In this document: positions 1 to 6,730 of the stretch, piece by piece
How positions within the stretch are numbered: the stretch's first letter is position 1
Layout: the number at the start of each line of letters is the position of its first letter
Assembly (NCBI GenBank): GCA_937891565.1
Contig: CALAHA010000302.1
Span: 1-8,706 of the forward strand
DNA: 8,706 bases
Direction: 5' to 3'
DNA from: an uncultured Ilumatobacter sp.
GTDB taxonomy: Bacteria > Actinomycetota > Acidimicrobiia > Acidimicrobiales > Ilumatobacteraceae
Made by a program: the position numbers and the translations under genes
The notes under the pieces: model-generated
The model's input: only the letters and a program-made list of their open reading frames with translations
Database searches by the model: none
Told to the model about the DNA's origin: nothing

Positions 1-16
1 ATTCGGAAACAGATGA

Positions 17-985
17 TCAGCCTCGGGCTTCGAGTGCAGCGATCAACTGTGGGAGGACCTTGTGGACGTCACCCACGATTCCGAGGTCAGCAACGCCGAA
101 GATCGGCGCTTCCTTGTCCTTATTGATCGCGATGATGTTCTTTGAGCCCTTCATGCCCACCATGTGCTGGGTGGCACCAGAGATGCCAGCAGCGATGTAC
201 ACGGTCGGCTTGACGACCTTGCCGGTCTGTCCGACCTGGTAGCTGTACGGGACCCAACCGGCGTCGACGATCGCACGTGATGCGCCAGGTGCACCCTTGA
301 GGAGCTTGGCGAGGGTCTCGATCATCTCGTACTTCTCGGCATCACCAAGACCACGACCGCCACCGACGACAACAGCTGCTTCGTCAAGCTTCGGGCCGCT
401 GGTTTCTTCGACATGCACGGCGGTGACCGTTGCACCTCCGGTTGCACCGAGCTCGCCAGCAGCAGCTGCGACGATCTCACCAGCGGCGCCAGCGCCACCA
501 GCTGCTTCGAAGCTCTTTGGACGGAAAGCTGCAAGGAACGGACGCTCGCCGGTGAACGTGGAGTTCACCAGCTTGGAGCCACCGAAAATCGGCGTTTGCA
601 CGGTGACCGAATCGCCGTCGACCGTGATGTCGGTCGAGTTGGTGAGCACCGTACGGTCGAGCTTGACCGACAGGCGGGCCATGACGTCACGGCCTTCGTA
701 GTTCTGCGGGAACATGATGACGTCGGGAGCGTCGCCCCCGTTGATCACGGCCTGCATTGCAGACGAAACCGCAGGACCCGGCAGCGCACCAGCAAGATCA
801 CCAGTCTCGTAGATCTTTGCGGCGCCGTGATCGGCGAACGCAGCGGCTGCCCCGCCGGCTGAGCCAGCAACGAATGCCGTCACCGAACCGCCGAGCGTGT
901 TGGCCTTGGAGAGCAGTTCGAGCGTGGCAGTGCTGGCGATATCGCCGTCTGCCTGGGCGAACACCCAGATGTTGTTGAGAGCCAT
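17..985 (-). CDS. etfA: Electron transfer flavoprotein alpha subunit
   Basis: This is the FAD-binding large subunit of the soluble ETF heterodimer, which takes electrons from acyl-CoA and related dehydrogenases and passes them toward the quinone pool. It is 322 aa, the usual bacterial size. The N-terminal domain runs to about residue 158, followed by an Ala/Gly-rich linker to about 190. The C-terminal FAD domain is diagnostic: GGGRGLGD at 208-215, GQTGKVV at 252-258, and the ETF-alpha signature YIAAGISGATQH at 263-274, followed by the conserved GSKNIIAINKD stretch. ATG at 983-985 lies two bases after the etfB stop, and AAGGTG inside the end of etfB sits 8 bases upstream, so the two genes are translationally coupled. 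I see no feature that marks it as an electron-bifurcating form. The stop is 16 bases from the window edge, so any downstream operon partner is not visible. Confidence 0.97.
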   Translation of the reverse strand: MALNNIWVFAQADGDIASTATLELLSKANTLGGSVTAFVAGSAGGAAAAFADHGAAKIYETGDLAGALPGPAVSSAMQAVINGGDAPDVIMFPQNYEGRDVMARLSVKLDRTVLTNSTDITVDGDSVTVQTPIFGGSKLVNSTFTGERPFLAAFRPKSFEAAGGAGAAGEIVAAAAGELGATGGATVTAVHVEETSGPKLDEAAVVVGGGRGLGDAEKYEMIETLAKLLKGAPGASRAIVDAGWVPYSYQVGQTGKVVKPTVYIAAGISGATQHMVGMKGSKNIIAINKDKEAPIFGVADLGIVGDVHKVLPQLIAALEARG

Positions 986-987
986 GA

Positions 988-1755
988 TCAGATCACCTTC
1001 AGTCCGTCGAGGAACTCGACAATCTTGTTGAACGTTTCGCCATCGTCTTCGATGACCTCGCCAGCCTCGCGGGCGGGAGCGTCATCGACCGATGTGATTT
1101 GCTGGGCCCAGGACACGGCTTCGATGCCAAGATCGGCAGCGGTAACGGTGTCGACCGGCTTCGACTTGGCGGCCATGATGCCCTTAAAGCTTGGGTAGCG
1201 GGGCTCGACGACGCCTGCGGTCACAGAGACCACTGCGGGGAGCGTGCAGGTGACTTCGTCGTAGCCGGCTTCGGTCTGACGGTCGACCTTGACGGTGCCA
1301 CCATCGACGGTGATCGTCTTAGCAAAACCGACCGAGGGAAGTCCGAGGACTTCGGCCATCTGCTCGGGCACGGTGCCGGTGTAGCCGTCGGACGACTCGG
1401 TACCAGCAATGATCAGGTCGTAGTCGCCCGCCCGACCGATAGCGCCAGCCAAAACCTTGGCAGTCGTCAGCGCATCGGCACCGGCAAGCGCCGGGTCAGA
1501 TACGAGAACTGCCTTCTCGGCGCCCATGGCGAGTGCGGTACGCAGACCGGACACTTCGTCATTCGGGGCCATCGAGACCAGGGTGACAGAGCCTTCACCA
1601 GCGGTGTTCACCAGCTGGAGCGCCATTTCGACGCCATAGCTGTCCGACTCATCGAGGATGAGTTTCCCGTCTCGCTTGAGCGTGTTGGTCGAGGGATCCA
1701 GCTCACCCGGCAATGCCGGGTCAGGGATCTGTTTCACACAGACAATGACATTCAT
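988..1755 (-). CDS. etfB: Electron transfer flavoprotein beta subunit
   Basis: This is the small, AMP-binding subunit of ETF and the partner of the etfA product encoded immediately downstream. It is 255 aa, typical for the family. It opens with MNVIVCVKQIPDP, the standard EtfB start. Other matches are the NDEVSGLRTALAMGAE region (65-80), the nucleotide-binding segment GTESSDGYTGTVPEQ (118-132), and the C-terminal family signature around 157-200, including VDRQTEAGYDEV, LPAVVSVTAG and PRYPSFKGIMAAKSK. The start is ATG 1753-1755; only a weak AAGTGG precedes it. It is first in a two-gene unit with etfA and is divergent from the lipid kinase gene across a 96-bp gap that must hold both promoters. 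Its dehydrogenase partner is not in view, so the substrate pathway (fatty acid or amino acid oxidation) cannot be fixed. Confidence 0.97.
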   Translation of the reverse strand: MNVIVCVKQIPDPALPGELDPSTNTLKRDGKLILDESDSYGVEMALQLVNTAGEGSVTLVSMAPNDEVSGLRTALAMGAEKAVLVSDPALAGADALTTAKVLAGAIGRAGDYDLIIAGTESSDGYTGTVPEQMAEVLGLPSVGFAKTITVDGGTVKVDRQTEAGYDEVTCTLPAVVSVTAGVVEPRYPSFKGIMAAKSKPVDTVTAADLGIEAVSWAQQITSVDDAPAREAGEVIEDDGETFNKIVEFLDGLKVI

Positions 1756-1765
1756 AAGGCCACTT

Positions 1766-1795
1766 AAGTTACCGGTGAGTCAAGTACGAACCCAA
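1766..1795 (-). promoter_or_regulatory. Candidate sigma70-type promoter of etfBA
   Basis: Read on the minus strand, TTGGGT (1795-1790) is followed after 18 bases by TAACTT (1771-1766), which fits the actinobacterial TANNNT -10 pattern. The last base of the -10 is 10 bases from the etfB ATG, so the leader would be only a few bases long. A TTGACT also occurs in this stretch, but it is too close to the -10 to be its -35. The call rests on pattern match only. Confidence 0.3.
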
Positions 1796-1837
1796 TTCGA
1801 GCTCACCGATGTGACGCGCGTCGAGACGACCGCCTTG

Positions 1838-1843
1838 TACCGT
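1838..1843 (+). promoter_or_regulatory. Candidate -10 element of the lipid kinase gene
   Basis: TACCGT (TANNNT) lies 8 bases before the GTG start at 1852. No recognisable Shine-Dalgarno sequence lies between it and the start, and no clear -35 is seen. The spacing would put transcription initiation at or next to the start codon, as in a leaderless mRNA. Confidence 0.25.
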
Positions 1844-1851
1844 TCCGGGCA

Positions 1852-2778
1852 GTGAAGGTCTTGCTCGTGGTCAACTCGTTCGCCTCATCGGTGACAGCGC
1901 GCAACACCGTCGTCGTCCACCGTCGGCTCAGTCGGGGCCACGATGTCGAGATCGTCGAAACCAATCGACGAGGCCACGCAACCCGGTTTGCCCACGACGC
2001 GGCCCGTCGAGGCGTTGACGTCGTCATTGGCTACGGCGGCGACGGCACGCTCAACGAGGTCGCCACGGGCATCGCCGGCACCGACACCGCACTCGGCGTC
2101 CTGCCCGGTGGCTCGACCAATGTGTTTGCGCGCACCCTCGGAATGCCTAACGACCCGGTCGAAGCGGTCGAGTACCTGGCCAGGGGCCTCGACGCCGCAG
2201 ACCTCCGCCCGATCGGCCTCGGCCAGGTCAACGGTCGTTACTTTTGCTTCCACGTCGGAGTCGGTTACGACGCTGCTGTTGTGCAACAAGTCGAAAAGCG
2301 TGGATCGCTCAAGCGCTGGCTCGGGCACCCACTGTTTATCTCTGCCGGCCTTTCGACTTGGTTGCGGGGATACGACCGTCAGCACCCACACTTCAGCGTC
2401 ACCGGCGACGGCGGGGAGCCCATCGACGACGGGTATTTCACGATCGTGCTGAACACGAACCCGTATACGTACCTCGGGAATCGGCCGCTCGACCTCTCCC
2501 CCGCCGCAACACTCGATCGGGGCTTGGTCGCTATCACGTTCAAGACGATGAACGCACGGGCAATCCTCAGCTCACTCGCCGGAGCACTCAAGGGTGGAGG
2601 CGTTCAGCCAGCCGACCATCTCGACGTGCGGACTGACGTGAGCAATCTGGTGATCGAACACGCAACGCCGTTCCCCTATCAGGTCGACGGTGACGCACTC
2701 GGAGACACCGGACGACTCGAGTTCGTCCACGTGCCCGACGCCGTCAAGCTCGTGTTCCCCACTGCCCTTCCGGGCTGA
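1852..2778 (+). CDS. Diacylglycerol kinase-like lipid kinase (YegS/DgkB/Rv2252 type)
   Basis: This is a probable cytosolic lipid kinase that transfers the ATP phosphate to diacylglycerol or a related lipid alcohol, feeding phosphatidate back into phospholipid synthesis. It is 308 aa, normal for the family. The N-terminal DAGK catalytic domain starts directly at the first strand (KVLLVVNSFAS, 2-12). It has the nucleotide/Mg signature GGDGTLNEV at 62-70 and the second glycine motif PGGSTNVFAR at 85-94. The C-terminal beta-sandwich ends with VDGD at 278-281, where many members have DGE, a conservative change. There is no signal peptide or membrane segment. The GTG start gives the domain its proper N-terminus but has no convincing ribosome binding site. 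The 3' end overlaps the convergent glycerophosphodiesterase gene by 35 bp. The lipid substrate cannot be read from sequence; a sphingoid or other lipid alcohol is possible. Confidence 0.9.
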   Translation: MKVLLVVNSFASSVTARNTVVVHRRLSRGHDVEIVETNRRGHATRFAHDAARRGVDVVIGYGGDGTLNEVATGIAGTDTALGVLPGGSTNVFARTLGMPNDPVEAVEYLARGLDAADLRPIGLGQVNGRYFCFHVGVGYDAAVVQQVEKRGSLKRWLGHPLFISAGLSTWLRGYDRQHPHFSVTGDGGEPIDDGYFTIVLNTNPYTYLGNRPLDLSPAATLDRGLVAITFKTMNARAILSSLAGALKGGGVQPADHLDVRTDVSNLVIEHATPFPYQVDGDALGDTGRLEFVHVPDAVKLVFPTALPG

Positions 2779-3427
2779 TCCGACGACCCAGCGCCATCAG
2801 CGCTAGGTCCGGCACATCGGTACAGACGCCGTCGACACCGATCGCAGCGAGTTCTTGCAACCGCTCGGGGTCATTGCAAGTCCAGGTGTTGATTGCGATG
2901 CCGGCGCCATGACAGCGATCGACCATCGCCTGATCGATGGTCGGCTCCCACGGATGCACCGCAGCATGGCCAGCAGCAGCGGTCTGCTCGATCACTTCGG
3001 AAGTGGCATTCATCACCAAATAAGCCGTCATCAAATCGGGTGCCAGTTCGCGACATCGCTGGACAGTGGCCCAGTCGAATGACGAGATAATCCAGCGCGA
3101 TGCATCACCGTGCTTGCGCATTTCCGCGATGGCCAGCTCGGCAACGGCCACGGTTGGGTCATAGCCGGCCTCGTCATCAGAGTTCTTGATTTCGACATTG
3201 ACGAGCATGTCGCCGCACGCTGTAAGGACCTCGCAGAGCACCGGATAGCCGTCGAGTACAGCCGGTTCGTTCGGCAGTGGGTCGTGTTTTACGATCAATC
3301 GACCGTCAGGGGCCAAGCGGACATCGAGTTCGACGCCGTCAGCTCCCATCTTGTCGGCGAACTCGAACGCTCGGATCGAGTTCTCTGGAGCAGCAGCCGA
3401 AGCGCCTCGATGTCCAATCACCAGCAT
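2744..3427 (-). CDS. Glycerophosphodiester phosphodiesterase (GDPD)
   Basis: It hydrolyses glycerophosphodiesters (deacylated phospholipids) to glycerol-3-phosphate plus an alcohol. At 227 aa with no signal peptide it resembles cytosolic UgpQ-type enzymes rather than periplasmic GlpQ. The TIM-barrel landmarks are all present: HRGA at 6-9 with catalytic His6 and Arg7, PENS at 14-17, metal ligands Glu33 and Asp35 (VELDVR), catalytic His48 (KHDP), Glu79 and Lys81 (VEIK), SSFDW at 115-119, His158-Pro, NTWTCND at 180-186, and the terminal GVDGVCTDVPD at 197-207. The start is ATG 3425-3427; it lacks a Shine-Dalgarno but has a -10-like hexamer at leaderless spacing. It is divergent from whiB (210-bp gap) and convergent, with overlap, with the lipid kinase gene. 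Together the two enzymes suggest local phospholipid turnover, though they are on opposite strands and so not one operon. Confidence 0.94.
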   Translation of the reverse strand: MLVIGHRGASAAAPENSIRAFEFADKMGADGVELDVRLAPDGRLIVKHDPLPNEPAVLDGYPVLCEVLTACGDMLVNVEIKNSDDEAGYDPTVAVAELAIAEMRKHGDASRWIISSFDWATVQRCRELAPDLMTAYLVMNATSEVIEQTAAAGHAAVHPWEPTIDQAMVDRCHGAGIAINTWTCNDPERLQELAAIGVDGVCTDVPDLALMALGRRISPEGQWGTRA

Positions 3428-3433
3428 GTTTCA

Positions 3434-3439
3434 AGTATT
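3434..3439 (-). promoter_or_regulatory. Candidate -10 element, leaderless GDPD mRNA
   Basis: On the minus strand AATACT (4 of 6 to TATAAT) is separated by exactly 6 bases from the ATG at 3427. This places the expected +1 on the A of the start codon. No ribosome binding site is present, which fits a leaderless transcript. No good -35 is seen upstream. Confidence 0.3.
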
Positions 3440-3525
3440 GCGGCCGACCGGCCCCAGCTCCGAATCCACCCCCAGCACGCGCGCGATGCCGGCGTCAAGC
3501 CCGCGCGTGTCACACACACTGCCAC

Positions 3526-3554
3526 TTGCGGAGTTCCGTGGTCGCGCCTACATT
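3526..3554 (+). promoter_or_regulatory. Candidate whiB promoter
   Basis: TTGCGG (3526-3531), a 17-base spacer, then TACATT (3549-3554) form a good housekeeping-type promoter on the plus strand. Transcription would begin near 3561, leaving a leader of about 77 bases that contains a hairpin and a Shine-Dalgarno. WhiB1 in mycobacteria interacts with the housekeeping sigma factor and can act on its own promoter; whether that holds here is not shown by the sequence. Confidence 0.42.
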
Positions 3555-3586
3555 TGCTCCGTCGAGCGGGCGGCCTTACACACCTT

Positions 3587-3610
3587 GCGTTGCAGACCCG
3601 CGTGCAGCGC
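3587..3610 (+). other. Hairpin in the predicted whiB leader
   Basis: GCGTTGCA (3587-3594) and TGCAGCGC (3603-3610) pair over 8 bp in RNA with one G-U wobble around an 8-base loop. It ends 27 bases before the whiB GTG and is not followed by a T run, so it is not an intrinsic terminator. It could be an mRNA structural element or, as an imperfect DNA palindrome, a protein site. Confidence 0.4.
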
Positions 3611-3637
3611 CCGAACGAACTCCTTGGAGACTTACCA

Positions 3638-3943
3638 GTGACGATTCTTGCGTCCAGCATCACCTTGGGAGCTGCGGAAACCGATTGGCGAGACGACGCC
3701 CTGTGCCGTGAAACCGATCCGGAGCTCTTCTTCCCGGTCGGCACCACCGGAAACGCGCTGGTTCAGATCGACAACGCCAAAGAAGTGTGCGGCGAATGCC
3801 CGTCCGCTCAGGGTTGTCTCGATTTCGCTCTCGACACCAACCAGGACTCCGGTATCTGGGGCGGCCTCACCGAAGAAGAGCGCCGCGTCATCCGTCGCAA
3901 GCGAGTGGCCGCAACCCGCGCCGCCCGCGCCGCCGTCGGCTGA
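3638..3943 (+). CDS. whiB1: WhiB-family Fe-S transcriptional regulator, WhiB1-like
   Basis: This is a small actinobacterial redox/NO-responsive regulator that carries a [4Fe-4S] cluster and, in WhiB1, binds region 4 of the housekeeping sigma factor. It is 101 aa. Four cysteine ligands occur at 23, 51, 54 and 60 (C-X27-C-X2-C-X5-C), followed by GIWGGL at 72-77 and a basic C-terminal tail (RRKR near 86-89) for DNA contact. The core (DWRDDALC, DPELFFPVG, QDSGIWGG) aligns without gaps to M. tuberculosis WhiB1 as I remember it, and much less well to WhiB4. GTG at 3638 is chosen because GGAG lies 8 bases upstream (7 after GGAGA) and the protein then has family length. The open frame continues upstream to 3110, but that stretch is antisense to the GDPD gene and not WhiB-like. 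The gene is convergent with pdtaS across 27 bp. Confidence 0.96.
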   Translation: MTILASSITLGAAETDWRDDALCRETDPELFFPVGTTGNALVQIDNAKEVCGECPSAQGCLDFALDTNQDSGIWGGLTEEERRVIRRKRVAATRAARAAVG

Positions 3944-3950
3944 TTTTTCT
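3929..3950 (+). terminator. Weak candidate intrinsic terminator of whiB
   Basis: A 4-bp GC stem (GCCG at 3929-3932 with CGGC at 3937-3940, loop CCGT) ends at the last codon. It is followed by the TGA stop and then TTTTTCT. The stem is short, so it is at best a weak terminator. It is the only T-rich tract in the 27-bp gap between convergent whiB and pdtaS. Confidence 0.3.
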
Positions 3951-3970
3951 CGACGTCACGCCTCAGCGAC

Positions 3971-5476
3971 TCAGTCGTCGACGGCCGGCACCGACAATTC
4001 GATCACTGTGCCGTGGTTGTGCGACGAGCCGTCGCCAAGGCCTGCTGCGTCGAGGTCGTCCGATACTGCCGGACGGATCGAGATGGTTCCGTTGAGTTCT
4101 GTCGTCACCAGTGTGCGGACAATCGACAAGCCGAGCCCCGTCGAGGAGTCAAGGTCAAAACCTGAGTCGACACCACGACCATTGTCGGTGACCTTGATAT
4201 GGAGCTGGTGAAGCCGCTGGGTCAACATCACCGTCACTGCGCCACCACTGCTGCCCTCGGGGAAACCATGTTCGACCGCGTTCTGCAACAGTTCGGTTAA
4301 CACGACCGAGAGCGGTGTTGCCGTATCGGCAGCAATCCGACCGCCATCACCGCTGACCGTGAACCGGACCGGGCGGTCAGGCGACTGCAGACCTTCTTCT
4401 GCCAGCCGGAGCAACGGCCGCACGATCTCGATGAATGCGATGTCTTCGCCGGGCTCTCGCGAAAGTGACTCGTGGACCAGAGCAATCGTGCGGATGCGGC
4501 GCACCGATTCCGACACCGCCGCCTTGGCCTCCGGGTTCGTGAGGCGCCGCGACTGCAGCCGCAGCAGCGACGAGATGGTCTGGAGGTTGTTCTTAACCCG
4601 GTGATGGATTTCACGGATCGTTGCGTCCTTAGAGAGCAGAAGGCGATCGCGTTTGCGGATTTCGGTGACGTCGCGAACGAGCATGAGGCCGCCGTCGACG
4701 ACCGGTTCCCCATCGACATGTCGGATAAGCGGCACGCACCGACTGAGGAGCGTGACGTCGGCACCTTGCTCGAACTCCTCAACCACGGGCTCCATGCGTT
4801 CGAACGCCTGGCGGGCCGGGCCATCGTGGAACCCAAGTTCGGCAAGCCGCATACCGACCGGGTTGGCATGGATCCCGACGCGATGGAGCGCTGAGTTCGC
4901 ATTCGGCGACACATAGGTGACCGTGCCGTTCGCATCGAGCATCAGCACGCCGTCGCCGATACGCGGCGCTGCGCTCGAGTCAGCAACACGGCCCGCGAAC
5001 GGGAACGTGCCGGCGTTGATCATGAGGACGAACTTGTCGAAAATGATGCTGTAGGCCTGCTCGAGTTCGCCGAGGCTGCGACCGTCTTGGACCTTCCATT
5101 CCTTACTGAGCACGGCAACCACTCGGCCTTCTCGTCGAACGGGAATCGCCATCAGCCGGGTGCTGGCCCGGTCGCCTGATCTCGCTGCGATCTCGCCTTC
5201 GAGGCTCTCACCGGTGGCTGCGGCCTGTTCGAGAAGGCTGGCGCCGCTGGTCGCCCATGTGCCGATGTAGTCAGCGACATACATGGTTTGGTTCGTGGCA
5301 GGACGGACTTGGTCAACAACGACCCACTTCCCATCGTTCGACCGGACGTAGAGCAGGAGATCGGCGAAGCAGAGATCAGCGAGAAACGCCCACTCGGCGC
5401 CAAGCCGCTGCAAATGATCGATGTCGTCGTCATCGAGTGACGAGTGTTGCCGTGACAGGTCGGCCAATGAAGTCAT
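3971..5476 (-). CDS. pdtaS: Cytosolic sensor histidine kinase, PdtaS-like
   Basis: This is a soluble histidine kinase. In mycobacteria PdtaS phosphorylates PdtaR, an ANTAR-domain RNA-binding regulator; no response regulator is in this window. The ATG at 5474-5476 gives 501 aa, matching M. tuberculosis PdtaS, and aligns from residue 1 without gaps through the first 57 residues. The N-terminal GAF-like domain spans about 1-155 and the PAS-like domain about 170-275. The HisKA_2 helix has EIHHRVKNNLQ at 289-299, with phospho-His at 292. The ATPase domain has an N-box at 395-403 (LLQNAVEHG region, Asn399), DNGRG at 431-435 and TGLGL at 446-450. There are no membrane segments. A TTG three bases upstream is less likely as the start. 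No Shine-Dalgarno is seen; CAGACT lies 7 bases upstream. Valines occupy positions 53 and 57, where M. tuberculosis PdtaS has sensing cysteines. It lies 69 bp downstream of the ATPase B gene on the same strand. Confidence 0.94.
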   Translation of the reverse strand: MTSLADLSRQHSSLDDDDIDHLQRLGAEWAFLADLCFADLLLYVRSNDGKWVVVDQVRPATNQTMYVADYIGTWATSGASLLEQAAATGESLEGEIAARSGDRASTRLMAIPVRREGRVVAVLSKEWKVQDGRSLGELEQAYSIIFDKFVLMINAGTFPFAGRVADSSAAPRIGDGVLMLDANGTVTYVSPNANSALHRVGIHANPVGMRLAELGFHDGPARQAFERMEPVVEEFEQGADVTLLSRCVPLIRHVDGEPVVDGGLMLVRDVTEIRKRDRLLLSKDATIREIHHRVKNNLQTISSLLRLQSRRLTNPEAKAAVSESVRRIRTIALVHESLSREPGEDIAFIEIVRPLLRLAEEGLQSPDRPVRFTVSGDGGRIAADTATPLSVVLTELLQNAVEHGFPEGSSGGAVTVMLTQRLHQLHIKVTDNGRGVDSGFDLDSSTGLGLSIVRTLVTTELNGTISIRPAVSDDLDAAGLGDGSSHNHGTVIELSVPAVDD

Positions 5477-5545
5477 CAAGGAGAGTCTGCCGCATCCGAC
5501 AGCAACAGCCGTTGCAATCGGGCCGACAGTTTCGAGCGCGACGGT

Positions 5546-6730
5546 TCAGCCGTTGACGGAGTCGACGCGTAGATGCTCAGCCAGCTCGCCCAGGCCGGCG
5601 ATGTCGTGAATGTCTCCGGTGAGCCACGGGGCATCAAGCATCGTGGTTGCAAAGGTTGCCAGCTCTCCTCGACGCTCGGTTTCTCGGCTCGCAACGAGTG
5701 CGACATCGTCGAATCGCTCAGCGAGTTGAGCGAGGACCGCAGCGACAGTTTTGGGCGAAACATCATCGAGCTGCTCGGCAACAGCATCGACGAGTTCAGG
5801 CCCGGCTGCAAGAAGCGCGTTGGCACTAGCGATTGCATCGTTCCCTGCAAGTCGGGCCGGCAACACACGGTTCACAACCATTGCTCCGAGCGTCATGCCT
5901 CGATTGAGTAACGCCTGGGCGAGGAACTTTGCTTCGTGACTCGGAGCAGTCTCGAGCGTGGTCACGACAACGAAGGCCGTCTGGGCATCGCCCAGCAATG
6001 CTTCGACCGCACGCGCTCGCTTGACGAACCCCTTTTCCATTGCTTGGAACAGCACAAAAAAGTCTGCAATGTCCTGGAGGAATCGGGAGCCGAGCACGCG
6101 ATCGGCAATTTGGTAAAACGGCTTTGACGCCACCGTGAAAAGACGCGAGCGATACGGCACGGTGAGCCAGCGCAGCAGTCGGCTACCAAAAAAGTCGATC
6201 ATCCGACTCGGCGCGTCGAGAATCGACAACGCATTACGCGACGGAGGCGTGTCGACGATCACCAGGTCGAAGTCACCGGTCGCATGCAGGTCATGGAGCT
6301 GCTCCATCGCGAGATAGTCGTGGCTGTGAACAAAGCGACTCGTGATGTTTTGATACAGCGGGTTGGCCAGCACGGCTTCGCGCACTTCAGCATCGGGCGC
6401 GTGTTGGCGGATCAGCTCGTCCCACCCGGCCTTGGTGTCGAGCATTGCGACCCACAGCTCACCGCGCACGGTGACCCCGGCCGCTTTAAAAATTGCAGGC
6501 TCGATCCGGACCGGGCTGTTGCCGACCTCGTCGAGGCCCAATGCTGTGGCAAGCCGTTTGGCAGGGTCGACGGTGAGCACGAGGATCTTGCCCTTTTGAC
6601 GTTGGGCTGCAGCAATGCCCATCGCTGCAGCAATCGTGGTCTTGCCAACGCCACCGGAGCCGGCCACGAGGATCATCTCGCGGCTGGCGAGCAGGTTGTC
6701 GAGCTCACTCACCGTTCGCTCGTTGGCCAC
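5546..6730 (-). CDS. bagB: Get3/ArsA-like ATPase, subunit B (Rv3680 type)
   Basis: This is a SIMIBI-class P-loop ATPase often annotated as an anion-transporting ATPase, of 394 aa. The P-loop AGSGGVGKTT spans 23-32, with catalytic Lys30, but the ArsA/Get3 signature lysine is Ser25. Switch I is VDPAKR (54-59) and switch II VDTPPSRNAL (159-168). The hydrophobic, Phe/Leu-rich helical stretch at about 177-245 corresponds in position to the Get3 client-binding subdomain. The protein contains no cysteine, which argues against arsenite binding and against a Get3 zinc CxxC. It presumably pairs with the ATPase A product encoded just upstream. Both candidate starts are GTG: 6730 (26-bp overlap with subunit A) and 6712 (8-bp overlap, protein starting SELDNLL); neither has a strong ribosome site. 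The M. tuberculosis pair has been reported to form a complex and to protect against glycerol and NO. The substrate is unknown. Confidence 0.9.
   Translation of the reverse strand: MANERTVSELDNLLASREMILVAGSGGVGKTTIAAAMGIAAAQRQKGKILVLTVDPAKRLATALGLDEVGNSPVRIEPAIFKAAGVTVRGELWVAMLDTKAGWDELIRQHAPDAEVREAVLANPLYQNITSRFVHSHDYLAMEQLHDLHATGDFDLVIVDTPPSRNALSILDAPSRMIDFFGSRLLRWLTVPYRSRLFTVASKPFYQIADRVLGSRFLQDIADFFVLFQAMEKGFVKRARAVEALLGDAQTAFVVVTTLETAPSHEAKFLAQALLNRGMTLGAMVVNRVLPARLAGNDAIASANALLAAGPELVDAVAEQLDDVSPKTVAAVLAQLAERFDDVALVASRETERRGELATFATTMLDAPWLTGDIHDIAGLGELAEHLRVDSVNG

Noticed and set aside
1099..1767. A 222-codon open frame on the plus strand opposite etfB.
   Set aside because: It is a mirror of a strongly recognised gene, has no family resemblance, and such frames are common opposite GC-rich coding sequence. 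The same applies to the plus frames at 413-862, 6284-6826 and 8056-8607 and the minus frame at 1885-2391.
2790..2804. Hairpin AGCGC-CATCA-GCGCT as terminator of the lipid kinase gene.
   Set aside because: It is only a 5-bp stem, is followed by AGGTCC rather than a T run, and lies inside the GDPD coding region.
3499..3520. Possible CRP-type site (TGTGA-N6-TCACA) upstream of whiB, as known for M. tuberculosis whiB1.
   Set aside because: TCACA is present at 3510-3514, but the other half-site at the required distance (GCCCG) does not match.
3110..3637. A longer, 277-residue version of the WhiB frame starting at 3110.
   Set aside because: The extra 176 residues are antisense to the GDPD gene, show no WhiB similarity, and lie upstream of a good ribosome site at the GTG at 3638.
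5477..5479. TTG start for pdtaS, giving 502 residues.
   Set aside because: The next codon is ATG, the ATG start gives a residue-by-residue match to mycobacterial PdtaS from position 1, and TTG has no ribosome site of its own.
5502..5515. Hairpin GCAAC-AGCC-GTTGC between ATPase B and pdtaS.
   Set aside because: It is a 5-bp stem with no T run on either strand, so it is too small to call a terminator or regulatory element.
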